DNA of 23,095 nucleotides from Planctomycetaceae bacterium. Its GTDB lineage: Bacteria; Planctomycetota; Phycisphaerae; Phycisphaerales; SM1A02. The stretch's first letter is position 1, and each line of letters begins with the position of its first letter. The stretch lies in contig NYWY01000055.1 of the NCBI GenBank assembly GCA_002685335.1, forward strand, positions 1 through 23,095. Reading direction: 5' to 3'. Under the pieces are notes generated by a model. It was not told the DNA's origin. It made no database searches and saw nothing but the letters and a program-made list of their open reading frames with translations. The position numbers and the translations under genes were made by a program. This document shows, in pieces, positions 7,683 to 15,316 of the stretch.

Positions 7683-9023
7683 ATGAGCAAGACGCGACGT
7701 TTTCAAGCGCCCAAAGGCACTCGTGATTTCTTTCCCGCCGATCTCGCGGTTCGCCGTCACGTCGAAGCGGCCTGGCGCGACGCCTCGATCGTTCACGGAT
7801 TCGAGGAGGTGGAAGGACCCACGTTCGAGAGCCTCGATCTGTACACCTTGAAGAGTGGTGACGGGATCGTCGACGAGCTTTTCTCCTTTCGCCGCGCCGG
7901 TGGCAAGGATGACTACGCGCTGCGGCCCGAGTTCACTCCGACCCTCGCGCGAATGGTGGCGGCCCGCGGTCCGGGCCTGCCCCGCCCCATCAAGTGGTTC
8001 GCCATTCCCACGCATTTCCGAGCGGAGCGACCACAGCGCGGGCGACTTCGAGAATTCGTCCAGTGGAACGTGGACATGCTCGGCTTCGACGGACCTGAAG
8101 CCGACGCGGAAGTGCTTTCGACCGGTATTCACGCCCTTGATCGACTCGGACTGGATCCCGCGGCGGTGACGGTCAGGATCAGTCACCGTGATGCGGTGGC
8201 CCTGGCGCTGCAGGCGCTCGGGGTCTCTCCTCCTCGGATGCAGTCCGCCTTCGAACTGCTCGATCGTCGGGACAAGATGGAATCCGAGGCGTTCGGCGTG
8301 AAGGCCGCAGAGCTGGGGCTGGACTCGGAAGGCCTCGCGGCATTCGACCGCCTGGCAAGGACCAGACGGCCGCTGTCGACGGATCTCGCGGAGATCGCGG
8401 CGGAATCGGGTATTCCGGCTGGTGCCCTGGGACCGATGGAAGGTCTTCGGGACGCGCTGGTCGCAGCGGGCGTCGCGGAATGGTGTCAGTGGGATCTGGG
8501 AATCGTCCGTGGTCTCGCGTACTACACCGGCAGCGTGTTCGAAGTCCATGAGAACGGCGGGGGAGAGCGAGCGATCGCCGGCGGTGGACGGTACGACGGC
8601 CTGGTGGAGTTGATGGGGGGGCCGCCGACGACGGCGGTCGGCTTCGGCATGGGTGACGTGGTGATCGGACTCGTCCTCGAGGATCGAGGTTTGCTCAAGG
8701 ACATCAAGATCCCATCGCCGGAGGTCTTCATCCTCAGTTCCGTGGAGTCCGGCGACCATGCGGCGATCAAGGTGATGTCGATGTTGCGTCGCTCGGGCAT
8801 CCACGCTCGTCGGAGCTACCGAAGCACCAGGAACGTCGGAAAACTTCTCGGAGACGCCTCGAAGGTGGGCGCGAGGTTCGCGGTGATTCTCGGGCCGCGA
8901 GCCGAACAGGGCATGGTTGATCTCAAGGATCTCGGTGGAGGCGTGCAGGAGACCGTCGCGTTGGAGGACCTGCTGCCCCGGATCACCGAGGCCAGGTCAT
9001 CGACCGGGACCGGCCGGTCTTGA
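7683..9023 (+). CDS. hisS: Histidyl-tRNA synthetase, with plant-organelle-like motifs
   Basis: Charges tRNA-His with histidine as a class II aminoacyl-tRNA synthetase, 446 aa. The N-terminus RRFQAPKGTRDFFP is the standard HisRS opening. Motif 2 is HFRAERPQRGRLREFVQWN (111-129). The histidine-binding motif reads RGLAYYTGSVFE (276-287) rather than the common RGLDYY, and GGGRYDGL (300-307) follows. The usual motif-3 ending GxER is replaced by GFGMGDVV (320-327). From memory, plant chloroplast HisRS proteins share RGLAYYTG and GFGFGD, so this is a known variant class and not a broken gene. The C-terminal anticodon-binding domain is present (about 345-432). The ATG at 7683 was chosen because conserved sequence begins there; the open frame upstream overlaps the preceding gene. 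No clear ribosome-binding site is visible. Confidence 0.95.
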   Translation: MSKTRRFQAPKGTRDFFPADLAVRRHVEAAWRDASIVHGFEEVEGPTFESLDLYTLKSGDGIVDELFSFRRAGGKDDYALRPEFTPTLARMVAARGPGLPRPIKWFAIPTHFRAERPQRGRLREFVQWNVDMLGFDGPEADAEVLSTGIHALDRLGLDPAAVTVRISHRDAVALALQALGVSPPRMQSAFELLDRRDKMESEAFGVKAAELGLDSEGLAAFDRLARTRRPLSTDLAEIAAESGIPAGALGPMEGLRDALVAAGVAEWCQWDLGIVRGLAYYTGSVFEVHENGGGERAIAGGGRYDGLVELMGGPPTTAVGFGMGDVVIGLVLEDRGLLKDIKIPSPEVFILSSVESGDHAAIKVMSMLRRSGIHARRSYRSTRNVGKLLGDASKVGARFAVILGPRAEQGMVDLKDLGGGVQETVALEDLLPRITEARSSTGTGRS

Positions 9024-9667
9024 ACCTCTCGCCTGATCATCTGCTGGTGGTCGCCGCGACCGATCGGGAGGCCGAGTCCTTCCGCGCCGCAGGCCTCGCC
9101 ACCGTCACGACGGGCGTCGGCCGCGTGAACGCGGCGATCGCCACGACGCTCGCGATCGCCGCCCGTCCGAATCCACCGCTGGTCATCGCGACGGGCATCG
9201 CGGGGTCGCTCCCCGGGCCGACCTCGGTCGCCAATGGTTCGTTGGTGATCGGAACTCGATCGGTCTACGCCGAAGAGGGGATTCTCACGCCCGAGGGATT
9301 CCAGACGATCGAGGACATGGGTTTTCCAATGGCTCGGTACATCGTGGACAACGGTCTCACGCCGGACTCCGGCCTGGTGGATCGTGTTTCGGACCTCGTG
9401 CCGTCGGCGACCAGGGGATCGATCGCCACGGTGGCGACCTGTTCCGGTACCGACGAGCAGGCGTTGGAGATCGTGCGACGAACGGGAGGAATCGCGGAGG
9501 CGATGGAGGGGGCCGCGGTTCTGCATGCCGCACGGGCCCTGGGAGCCTCCGGGATCGAGGTACGGGTGATCTCCAACACTGCCGGGAAACGGAGCGGACA
9601 GGTCTGGGACCTGCCCCGGGCCTTCGATCGATTGGCAGGCTTCGCCCGAGCCCTGGCCCGCGGATGA
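9020..9667 (+). CDS. mqnB: Futalosine hydrolase-like nucleosidase
   Basis: PNP/UDP-phosphorylase superfamily nucleosidase, 215 aa. Family features are TGVGRVNAA (31-39), ATGIAGSL (57-64) and a catalytic-type AEAMEGAAVLHAA (159-171) with Glu163. The C-terminal SNTAGKRSGQVWDLPRAF (185-202) has the SN-x2-G-x-R...W pattern typical of futalosine hydrolase rather than the SN-x-x-D of MTA/SAH nucleosidase. It would release hypoxanthine from futalosine in the menaquinone pathway. It starts on a TTG whose last two bases belong to the hisS stop (TTGA, 9020-9023), so translation is coupled. A general MTA/SAH nucleosidase role is the alternative, but the downstream ahcY makes that less needed. No other mqn genes are in the window. 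Confidence 0.78.
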   Translation: MNLSPDHLLVVAATDREAESFRAAGLATVTTGVGRVNAAIATTLAIAARPNPPLVIATGIAGSLPGPTSVANGSLVIGTRSVYAEEGILTPEGFQTIEDMGFPMARYIVDNGLTPDSGLVDRVSDLVPSATRGSIATVATCSGTDEQALEIVRRTGGIAEAMEGAAVLHAARALGASGIEVRVISNTAGKRSGQVWDLPRAFDRLAGFARALARG

Positions 9668-9703
9668 CCGTGGGCCGCCGAGGGCTGGAGGCCCGGCGAG
9701 GAT

Positions 9704-9717
9704 TCGGTCACGACCGA
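9704..9717. promoter_or_regulatory. Inverted repeat upstream of the pilus operon
   Basis: TCGGTC-AC-GACCGA is a perfect inverted repeat with 6-bp arms and a 2-base centre, in the 204-base gap between the nucleosidase and pilM. The spacing suits a dimeric DNA-binding protein better than an RNA hairpin. No convincing -35/-10 pair was found nearby. Confidence 0.3.
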
Positions 9718-9782
9718 TATCCGGACTTCGCCGCACGACCCTCACCCCTCACCTGAATTCAGCGCCGAGTGAACGTGAGTGG

Positions 9783-9852
9783 GAGGCTCCGCCTCAACCG
9801 GGGCCTCGGAAAGGCCGATCCGCTGGTGTGGGAGGGATCTTTCGGTCCCTCC
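9783..9852 (+). other. Leader of the pilus operon with three successive hairpins
   Basis: Three stem-loops follow one another: GAGGC/GCCTC (9783-9795, 3-base loop), GGCCT/AGGCC (9802-9816, 5-base loop) and GGAGGGATC/GGTCCCTCC (9831-9852, 9 pairs including one G-U, 4-base loop TTTC). The last ends 19 bases before the pilM ATG. None is followed by a U-run, so they do not look like plain terminators. I do not recognise a known riboswitch, and the c-di-GMP class I consensus is not apparent. It could be a regulatory or stabilising 5' leader. Confidence 0.4.
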
Positions 9853-9871
9853 GGCACCCGGAGTCCGCCCC

Positions 9872-11107
9872 ATGAACCTTCGAAGGATGTTTCAGAAGAC
9901 CGCCTCGCCCGTGGTGGCCGATTTCGGCACGTCTTCGGTCAAGCTCCTTCAGCTCTCCGGAGGCGAGAGCCCCGCGATCATTTCGGCCCAGATGCTTGAG
10001 ATTCCGGACGAGGCCCGGGGCAACCCCGACCGTCGATTCGCGTTTCTCTCCGAGGAACTGCCCGGCGTGCTTCGCAAAGGCGGTTTCGACGGCCGACGAG
10101 TCATGATTTCGCCGTCGAGCTCCCACTTCATCGTCCAACAGACTCGGATCGAAGCGGACGGCCCCCTGACTCCGGACGAGCAGGTGAGGGCGGAAGTCGC
10201 CGGACGCATCGACTGTCTTCCGTCGGACGTGGTGGCCCGCTCCTTCCCGATTCCCGGCAGTGAACGCGACCGAGTGGCCCTCGCGATCGCGCGGGACGAG
10301 GTGATGCGACACGTCGATCTCATGAAACGTTGCCGCTTCAGCGTGGTCGGGGTCCAGCCGGATCATCTGCCCATGCTTCGCGCCTTCGACCACCTGCATC
10401 GTCGGGACGAGGATCGCAGCGTGGTGACGATGTACGTGGACGCCGGATGGGGTGCGGTCAAGGTCGCGGTCGCCCGAGGCACGGAGCTGGTCTTCGCTCG
10501 AATCGTGCATGTCGGTGGTCGTCAATTCGATGAGATCACCGCTGCGAGCTGGGGCTGCACCACCGCGGACGCCCGGATGCGAAGAATCCAGCAAGAGCGC
10601 ACGTTGATGAACGAACCCACGGCCGATTCCCGGTCGACGGAATCCGAGTCCGGTCCCGCGGAGATGTCCGCGATCATGCGAGCCGGTCTGGCCAAGGCGG
10701 AGCAGGAAGACGTCCGGCGGCGGGAGGCCGCGGTGGTCGCGGTCGGAGAGGAACGCCGCACCGGCGGTCCGAATCCGTCCCTGACTCCACTGGGCTCCAC
10801 CGGCGTCGACGTCGAACTCGCTGAGGTCCACGACACCATCGCGGACGAGCTCCTGATGTGTGCTCGATACGCGCAAGCCGCGGTGGGGGGTCCCATCGAC
10901 CGGATGGTGATGATCGGAGGCGAGTCTCGAAGTCGACGATTCGCCGGTCGGCTCGCCCGACGAATGGGAATCAAGTCGAGTGTCGGAGATCCGCTTCGTC
11001 GGCTTCTGGCCGCCACCCCGGAAGGGGCGGGCATGCTGGATCCGACGGTGGAGCACCCGGAATGGACCGTCGCATGTGGTCTGTGTGCTTGTGAGTTGGA
11101 AGCCTGA
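9872..11107 (+). CDS. pilM: Type IV pilus assembly protein PilM (actin-like ATPase)
   Basis: Cytoplasmic actin-fold protein that docks on the N-terminus of PilN and links the inner-membrane ring to the motor. The start of the fold is ASPVVADFGTSSVKLLQLSG (11-30), with phosphate-loop type DFGTSSVK. YVDAGWGAVKVAVARG (188-203) and VGGRQFDEIT (214-223) represent the second subdomain, and VMIGGESRSRRFAGRLA (346-362) the late nucleotide-binding region. The start at 9872 has GGAG (9860-9863) at 8 bases. An upstream in-frame GTG at 9779 would add 31 residues without domain character. Oddity: about 65 hydrophilic residues (roughly 246-313), rich in Glu, Arg and Ser, separate the FDEIT region from the last helix, longer than I expect for PilM. 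It is first in the operon. Confidence 0.88.
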   Translation: MNLRRMFQKTASPVVADFGTSSVKLLQLSGGESPAIISAQMLEIPDEARGNPDRRFAFLSEELPGVLRKGGFDGRRVMISPSSSHFIVQQTRIEADGPLTPDEQVRAEVAGRIDCLPSDVVARSFPIPGSERDRVALAIARDEVMRHVDLMKRCRFSVVGVQPDHLPMLRAFDHLHRRDEDRSVVTMYVDAGWGAVKVAVARGTELVFARIVHVGGRQFDEITAASWGCTTADARMRRIQQERTLMNEPTADSRSTESESGPAEMSAIMRAGLAKAEQEDVRRREAAVVAVGEERRTGGPNPSLTPLGSTGVDVELAEVHDTIADELLMCARYAQAAVGGPIDRMVMIGGESRSRRFAGRLARRMGIKSSVGDPLRRLLAATPEGAGMLDPTVEHPEWTVACGLCACELEA

Positions 11108-11148
11108 GCGGAGACCCGCGATGGCAGTCGAAACCCAGGAGAGGTCGA

Positions 11149-11877
11149 ATGGACAAGGTTCACGAAAACGCGGCAGGCTTCCTGCCCGACGACTACGTGA
11201 AGCAGCGAGCGGAACGTCGCACCAACATCGCGGCGGTGACTCTGTTCGCCATCGTCATGGGTGGCGTGGCACTCGCATACTTCGCCACCGATCGCACCTG
11301 GAACGGGGTACGGGCGGCCCAGGACGAGGTCAACCAGAAGTTCGCCGAGGCGGGTGACCGTCGAGCGGAGATGGACGCCTACGAGAAGCGGGTCGACCGC
11401 ATCGTGGACAAGGCGCACATCGCGGTCGGACTGCTCGACACGGTGCCCCGATCCAATCTCCTCGCGGAGATCGTGAATCGCATGCCGGACAAGCTCAGTC
11501 TCGTCCGATTCAACCTCGACACCACGGAGATCAAGCCTCCTCGGCAGAAGCCCGAGGTGGTGGGTTCGATCTCCACGCGAGGAACCGCCTCCGGCGAGGC
11601 GATCGAGGAGTCCCGCCCCGAGCCGCGTCGATGGGCCACCACGATCGAAGTCGAGGGACTGGCCCCGAGTCTGGCCGAGATCTCGCTCTTCATCGACGCC
11701 CTGGTCGAGATGGAACTGTTCCGACGGGTGAGACTGGATCACACTCAGGAGACCGAGGTCGACGATCGCGGGATGCGCGAATTCCGGGTGCTCTTCGAGC
11801 TCCGGCCGGACGCGGACATCCGGTTGATCGAGGATCCGACCAGCATCGCGGGCGCGATCGAGGAGGAAAGCTCATGA
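11149..11877 (+). CDS. pilN: Type IV pilus assembly protein PilN-like
   Basis: Bitopic inner-membrane protein of the alignment complex, 242 aa. The cytoplasmic N-terminus has AGFLPDDYVKQR (9-20), matching the NLLP-x-x-Y element by which PilN binds PilM. A single transmembrane helix (about 27-46) and a charged coiled-coil-like segment (about 52-90) follow. The periplasmic part includes NRMPDKLSLVRFNLD (110-124) and a ferredoxin-like fold region with WATTIEVEGLAPSLAEISLF, typical of PilN/GspL periplasmic domains. AGGAGAGG precedes the ATG. The last bases overlap the next gene as ATGA (11874-11877). Sequence identity in this family is low, so part of the call rests on gene order. Confidence 0.82.
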   Translation: MDKVHENAAGFLPDDYVKQRAERRTNIAAVTLFAIVMGGVALAYFATDRTWNGVRAAQDEVNQKFAEAGDRRAEMDAYEKRVDRIVDKAHIAVGLLDTVPRSNLLAEIVNRMPDKLSLVRFNLDTTEIKPPRQKPEVVGSISTRGTASGEAIEESRPEPRRWATTIEVEGLAPSLAEISLFIDALVEMELFRRVRLDHTQETEVDDRGMREFRVLFELRPDADIRLIEDPTSIAGAIEEESS

Positions 11878-12452
11878 AACTGGGAATTCGAGAATACGCC
11901 TTTCTCGCGGTGCTCACCGCAGTCCCCCTCGCCTCCTGGTTCTTCGTGTTCCAGCCGCGCAACGAGGACATTCGACACGCCCGAATGGAGATCTCCTCGA
12001 TGGAGACCACCCTCGCCCGTCTCGACGTCCTGACCGGGGCCGTCGGCGACGTTCGGTCGAGAATCGACGAGGCGGAATCCCGACTCTCCGACTTCGGGCG
12101 GATCATCCCCAATGCGGAGGAGGTCGAAGACCTGCTCGCGGAACTGAATCGGATCGGCGAACGGCACCAATTGTCGATCGAATCCATTCGGGCGCTCAAG
12201 CAGAGCGAGACCCAGGGATACATCGAGATCCCGCATCGCCTGAAGATCTCGGGTGACTTCAAAGGGATCTACGGGTTCCTGACGGAACTGGAACGACTGC
12301 CGCGGCTGGTCCGGATCCAGTCCCTGGAGGTCGATCGAAATCTCGTCGCCGCGGGCCGCAACGACGCGGAACGCCCCTACGGAACACTGGATGCGTCCCT
12401 GGTCATGGTCGTCTACTGCGACGGTGGCAAGGACACGGAGGAACAACGATGA
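11874..12452 (+). CDS. pilO: Type IV pilus assembly protein PilO-like
   Basis: 192-aa bitopic inner-membrane partner of PilN. It has a short cytoplasmic tail, one helix (about 8-26), then a coiled coil (about 32-70) and a compact periplasmic domain with RIIPNAEEVEDLLAELNRIG (75-94) and HRLKISGDFKGIYGFLTELE (118-137). This arrangement and the KISGDFKGIYGFLTELERLPRLVRI stretch are characteristic of PilO. Start and stop overlap the neighbours by 4 bases (ATGA) on both sides, showing strong translational coupling and fixing the start at 11874. It presumably forms the PilN-PilO heterodimer that spans to the outer-membrane complex. Confidence 0.88.
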   Translation: MKLGIREYAFLAVLTAVPLASWFFVFQPRNEDIRHARMEISSMETTLARLDVLTGAVGDVRSRIDEAESRLSDFGRIIPNAEEVEDLLAELNRIGERHQLSIESIRALKQSETQGYIEIPHRLKISGDFKGIYGFLTELERLPRLVRIQSLEVDRNLVAAGRNDAERPYGTLDASLVMVVYCDGGKDTEEQR

Positions 12453-13198
12453 ACGATCAGGAACGTGAGCGTCTGACGCCCGGAAGCATCGACTCCTCGA
12501 TCGACGATCCCGTGGTTCGGGGCGGATCCATCGATTTCTCGATGGACGACGGATTCGTCAGCCCGACCCAGGGCGGCGGTCGGCGAAGATTCGATGCCGG
12601 AACCCTCGTCTTCGCAGGCGTGGTGTTCGCCTCGGTGGTCGGACTGTGGTCGATGCGATTCCTCGGCCGAAGCAACGCCGATGCGACCCCGGTGAAGACC
12701 CGCCTGGAGACCATGGAGTGGATCAATCAGGCGGAAGCCGAGGGAGAACCCGTTCCGACCGGCGAACTGGCGATCCTCGGGACCCTCGACAAGGACTCGC
12801 TCAATCACCGGCAGGTGAGCATGGATGAACTTCGGACCCGGAATCCATTCCGCTACCACGGTGAACCGGTGCCGGTGGACAAGCGGGACCTGGAGACCGG
12901 ACCGCTGGTCCAGGCCCGTCCCGACGAGCAACTCAAGGATGACTTCGAATCAATCATCTCGTCCATCGGTCGGAAGATGAAGATCACCGCGATCCTCGCT
13001 CCGGACACCGATCGGGCCCAGACCATTCTCAACGGTTTCCGGCTCACGGTCGGGGATGATTTCGAGGTCCCGTTCGAAGGCCGGGAGTACGTCTTCGAGG
13101 TCGAACGAATCGGACGCGACGGCGTGGTCTTTCTGGCCAGACTTCTCGAACCGGCGCATGAATACCGGATCGACGTTCCATTGCACCGCGATTACTGA
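12449..13198 (+). CDS. PilP/GspC-like inner-membrane protein of the pilus operon
   Basis: 249-aa protein in the slot where pilP normally sits. The N-terminal about 47 residues are polar and acidic with repeated SID/SMD motifs, then RRR and one transmembrane helix (about 50-68). The periplasmic part carries RTRNPFRYHGEP (129-140), reminiscent of the R-x-P-F element of PilP/GspC. It ends in a small beta domain with AILAPDTDRAQTILNGFRL (181-199) and TVGDDFEVPFEGREYVFEVE (200-219), which resembles the PilP/GspC homology region that contacts the secretin. PilP is usually a lipoprotein; here there is no lipobox but a transmembrane anchor, as in GspC. Overlap with pilO is ATGA. The family call is moderate and function is inferred from context. 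Confidence 0.65.
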   Translation: MNDQERERLTPGSIDSSIDDPVVRGGSIDFSMDDGFVSPTQGGGRRRFDAGTLVFAGVVFASVVGLWSMRFLGRSNADATPVKTRLETMEWINQAEAEGEPVPTGELAILGTLDKDSLNHRQVSMDELRTRNPFRYHGEPVPVDKRDLETGPLVQARPDEQLKDDFESIISSIGRKMKITAILAPDTDRAQTILNGFRLTVGDDFEVPFEGREYVFEVERIGRDGVVFLARLLEPAHEYRIDVPLHRDY

Positions 13199-13255
13199 GT
13201 CGACCGCATCCCGCCCGAAGGGCCTCGGTCTCCGAGCACATGAAGGGAGCAAGCC

Positions 13256-15295
13256 TTGAGCCGCTTTGACATCGAACGACTTCTTCGCGAACTCGGCGAT
13301 CCCGCCGACGACGCGGGACGAGAACCGGCCGGGTCGGAGACCCCCGAGGCCTCGGACGCTCCGCGGGGCGCACCGGCGTCCACCGATGGTCTCGACCCGA
13401 TCGAGCCCGACTCGTCGTCTCTCGCCGTCAGGCCGGACGTGGTTCGTCCTCCGGACTTCCGAACCGGCGACGGTCTCGGACGTGAGATCGATCCGGGGAT
13501 GGCGATCGCCGGCGATTCCGTTCGACCCACCAGGCCCGATGATGCGCTGCGGGATCTCTACGTCCCGGAAGACGGAGACGACGGGGCCGACGGGAACGGT
13601 CCTCGAGACCTCGCCCTGATCCTTCATCAGAGCGGGGCGATCGACGCCGAACGACTTGAGACCGCGCGGCGGCTCGCGCAGCAGTCTCCGGATCGTTCGA
13701 TGTCGGCGATCCTGATCGAACTTGGAGTCTCGGAACCGGTGGTCCAGGCCGCGGTCGCGGAGGAGTCACGGATTCCCTTCCTGCGGGTGGACATGGACTC
13801 CGTGGACCAGGTGAACCTGAAGCGGCTCGGAGCGGAATTCTGTCGTGAGCGGCTCGTGGTTCCGCTGCGAAGCGAGGGATCCCGAACGATGGTCGGGACC
13901 ACGGTCCCCGACGACGTGTTTCTCCTCGACGACGTGAAACGCCGACTCGGCGTCTCGGTGGTGCGGCACGTGTTGGTTTCGGTCGAGGAGATCGAAGCCA
14001 CGATCCGCGGAATCCTTGGCGATGACGATTCCTCGGTCGGTGACGTGGAGGCGATTCTCGCGGACGTGGAGGAGGACGACGTCGAGGTCGAGAAGCAGGA
14101 CGAGGAAGGAAAGGATCTGGAGGCGGAGGCGGAGAGTTCACCGGTCGTCCGCTACGTGAACCACATCATCCAGACCGCGCTCACCGAAGGCGCCTCCGAC
14201 ATCCACATCGAGCCCGGGGAGACCACGCTCAAGGTTCGGATGCGGATCGACGGGATCCTCTTCGAGATGATGACGCCGCCGCGGAAGATGCACAGTGCGT
14301 TGACCAGTCGGATCAAGATCATGGCCGATCTGGACATCGCGGAACGACGCCTGCCGCAGGACGGACGAATACGGGCGAACGTCTCCGGCCGGAAGCTCGA
14401 TCTTCGAGTCTCCACCGTCCCCACGGCGCACGGCGAGAAGACCGTGATGAGAATCCTCGACGATCGGGCGATCCAGGTGTCGCTCGACGATCTGGGATTC
14501 TCCGAGGACACGCTTCTGATCTGGAAGAAGCAGATCGAGCAGCCGCATGGAATCATCCTGGTCACCGGTCCTACCGGATCGGGCAAGACCACCACGTTGT
14601 ATTCATCGCTTCGGCAGATGGATCTTTCCCGTCTCAACATCTCGACGGTCGAGGATCCGGTGGAGTACGCGCTCGAAGGGGTGACCCAGATCCAGACTCA
14701 CAGCGCCATCGACATGACGTTCGGACGCGCTCTCAAGGCGTTGCTTCGACAGGACCCCGACGTGGTCATGGTCGGAGAGATCCGGGATCATGAGACCGCA
14801 TCGATCGCGGTCCAGGCGGCCCTGACCGGTCACCTCGTGCTTTCAACCCTTCACACCAACGATGCTCCGAGTTCGATCACCCGGTTGATCAACATCGGGG
14901 TGGAGCCGTTTCTGGTCGGAGCCGCGTTGAACGGAGTGCTCGCGCAGCGACTGGTACGACGAATCTGCCCCGACTGCCAGCAGGATTCGCCGATTCCGGA
15001 AGACACTCGGGAATTCCTCGGGGTGCACGGGATCCATGCGGATTCGCTCCCTCAGGGCGTGGGTTGCGAATCGTGTCGTCAGACCGGTTACGCCGGGAGG
15101 CTCGGCCTGTACGAACTGCTCGTCCTTGATGATCATCTGCGCGATCTGATCGCGTCGAATCCGAACGTCACCGAGTTTCGACGCATCTGCTGCGAACGTG
15201 GCATGGTCACGCTTCGAGAGGACGGCTTTCTCAAGGTCGCCGACGGTCGAACCACGGTCGAGGAGGTCCTTCGAGTCACCGAAGCGACGATCTGA
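13256..15295 (+). CDS. Type IV pilus/type II secretion ATPase (PilB/GspE)
   Basis: Cytoplasmic hexameric motor, 679 aa. The first about 110 residues are low-complexity, acidic and Pro-rich, then an N1-type domain (about 115-255), a very acidic linker (about 262-295, VEEDDVEVEKQDEE), and the catalytic core. The core has SDIHIEPGE (314-322), Walker A GPTGSGKTT (438-446), the Asp box VEDPVEYALEGVTQIQ (465-480), Walker B VVMVGEIRD (503-511), the His box TGHLVLSTLHTNDA (524-537) and a four-cysteine zinc site CPDC/CESC (571-574, 604-607), which supports the extension ATPase PilB or GspE rather than PilT. The start is TTG 13256 after GGGAG; an ATG at 13240 is out of frame. It is last in the operon, with no pilC or gspF after it. 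Confidence 0.93.
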   Translation: MSRFDIERLLRELGDPADDAGREPAGSETPEASDAPRGAPASTDGLDPIEPDSSSLAVRPDVVRPPDFRTGDGLGREIDPGMAIAGDSVRPTRPDDALRDLYVPEDGDDGADGNGPRDLALILHQSGAIDAERLETARRLAQQSPDRSMSAILIELGVSEPVVQAAVAEESRIPFLRVDMDSVDQVNLKRLGAEFCRERLVVPLRSEGSRTMVGTTVPDDVFLLDDVKRRLGVSVVRHVLVSVEEIEATIRGILGDDDSSVGDVEAILADVEEDDVEVEKQDEEGKDLEAEAESSPVVRYVNHIIQTALTEGASDIHIEPGETTLKVRMRIDGILFEMMTPPRKMHSALTSRIKIMADLDIAERRLPQDGRIRANVSGRKLDLRVSTVPTAHGEKTVMRILDDRAIQVSLDDLGFSEDTLLIWKKQIEQPHGIILVTGPTGSGKTTTLYSSLRQMDLSRLNISTVEDPVEYALEGVTQIQTHSAIDMTFGRALKALLRQDPDVVMVGEIRDHETASIAVQAALTGHLVLSTLHTNDAPSSITRLINIGVEPFLVGAALNGVLAQRLVRRICPDCQQDSPIPEDTREFLGVHGIHADSLPQGVGCESCRQTGYAGRLGLYELLVLDDHLRDLIASNPNVTEFRRICCERGMVTLREDGFLKVADGRTTVEEVLRVTEATI

Positions 15296-15316
15296 TTCCC
15301 ACCCGGGGATTCAGAT
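15290..15316. terminator. Stem-loop spanning both stop codons of convergent genes
   Basis: Left arm 15290-15300 pairs with right arm 15306-15316: six pairs (ATCTGA/TCAGAT), one T-T mismatch, then four pairs (TCCC/GGGA), with a 5-base loop. The structure includes the ATPase stop (15293-15295) and the DUF456 stop on the other strand (15311-15313). There is no U-run on either side, so it may be a weak or factor-assisted bidirectional terminator. Confidence 0.45.

Noticed and set aside
9672..9700. Terminator after the futalosine hydrolase gene.
   Set aside because: GC-rich pairing (GGGC/GCCC with a neighbouring GCC/GGC) is possible but interrupted, and no U-run follows.
13240..13256. ATG at 13240 as the start of the PilB/GspE ATPase.
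   Set aside because: It is out of frame with the ATPase; the in-frame TTG at 13256 after GGGAG is the better start.
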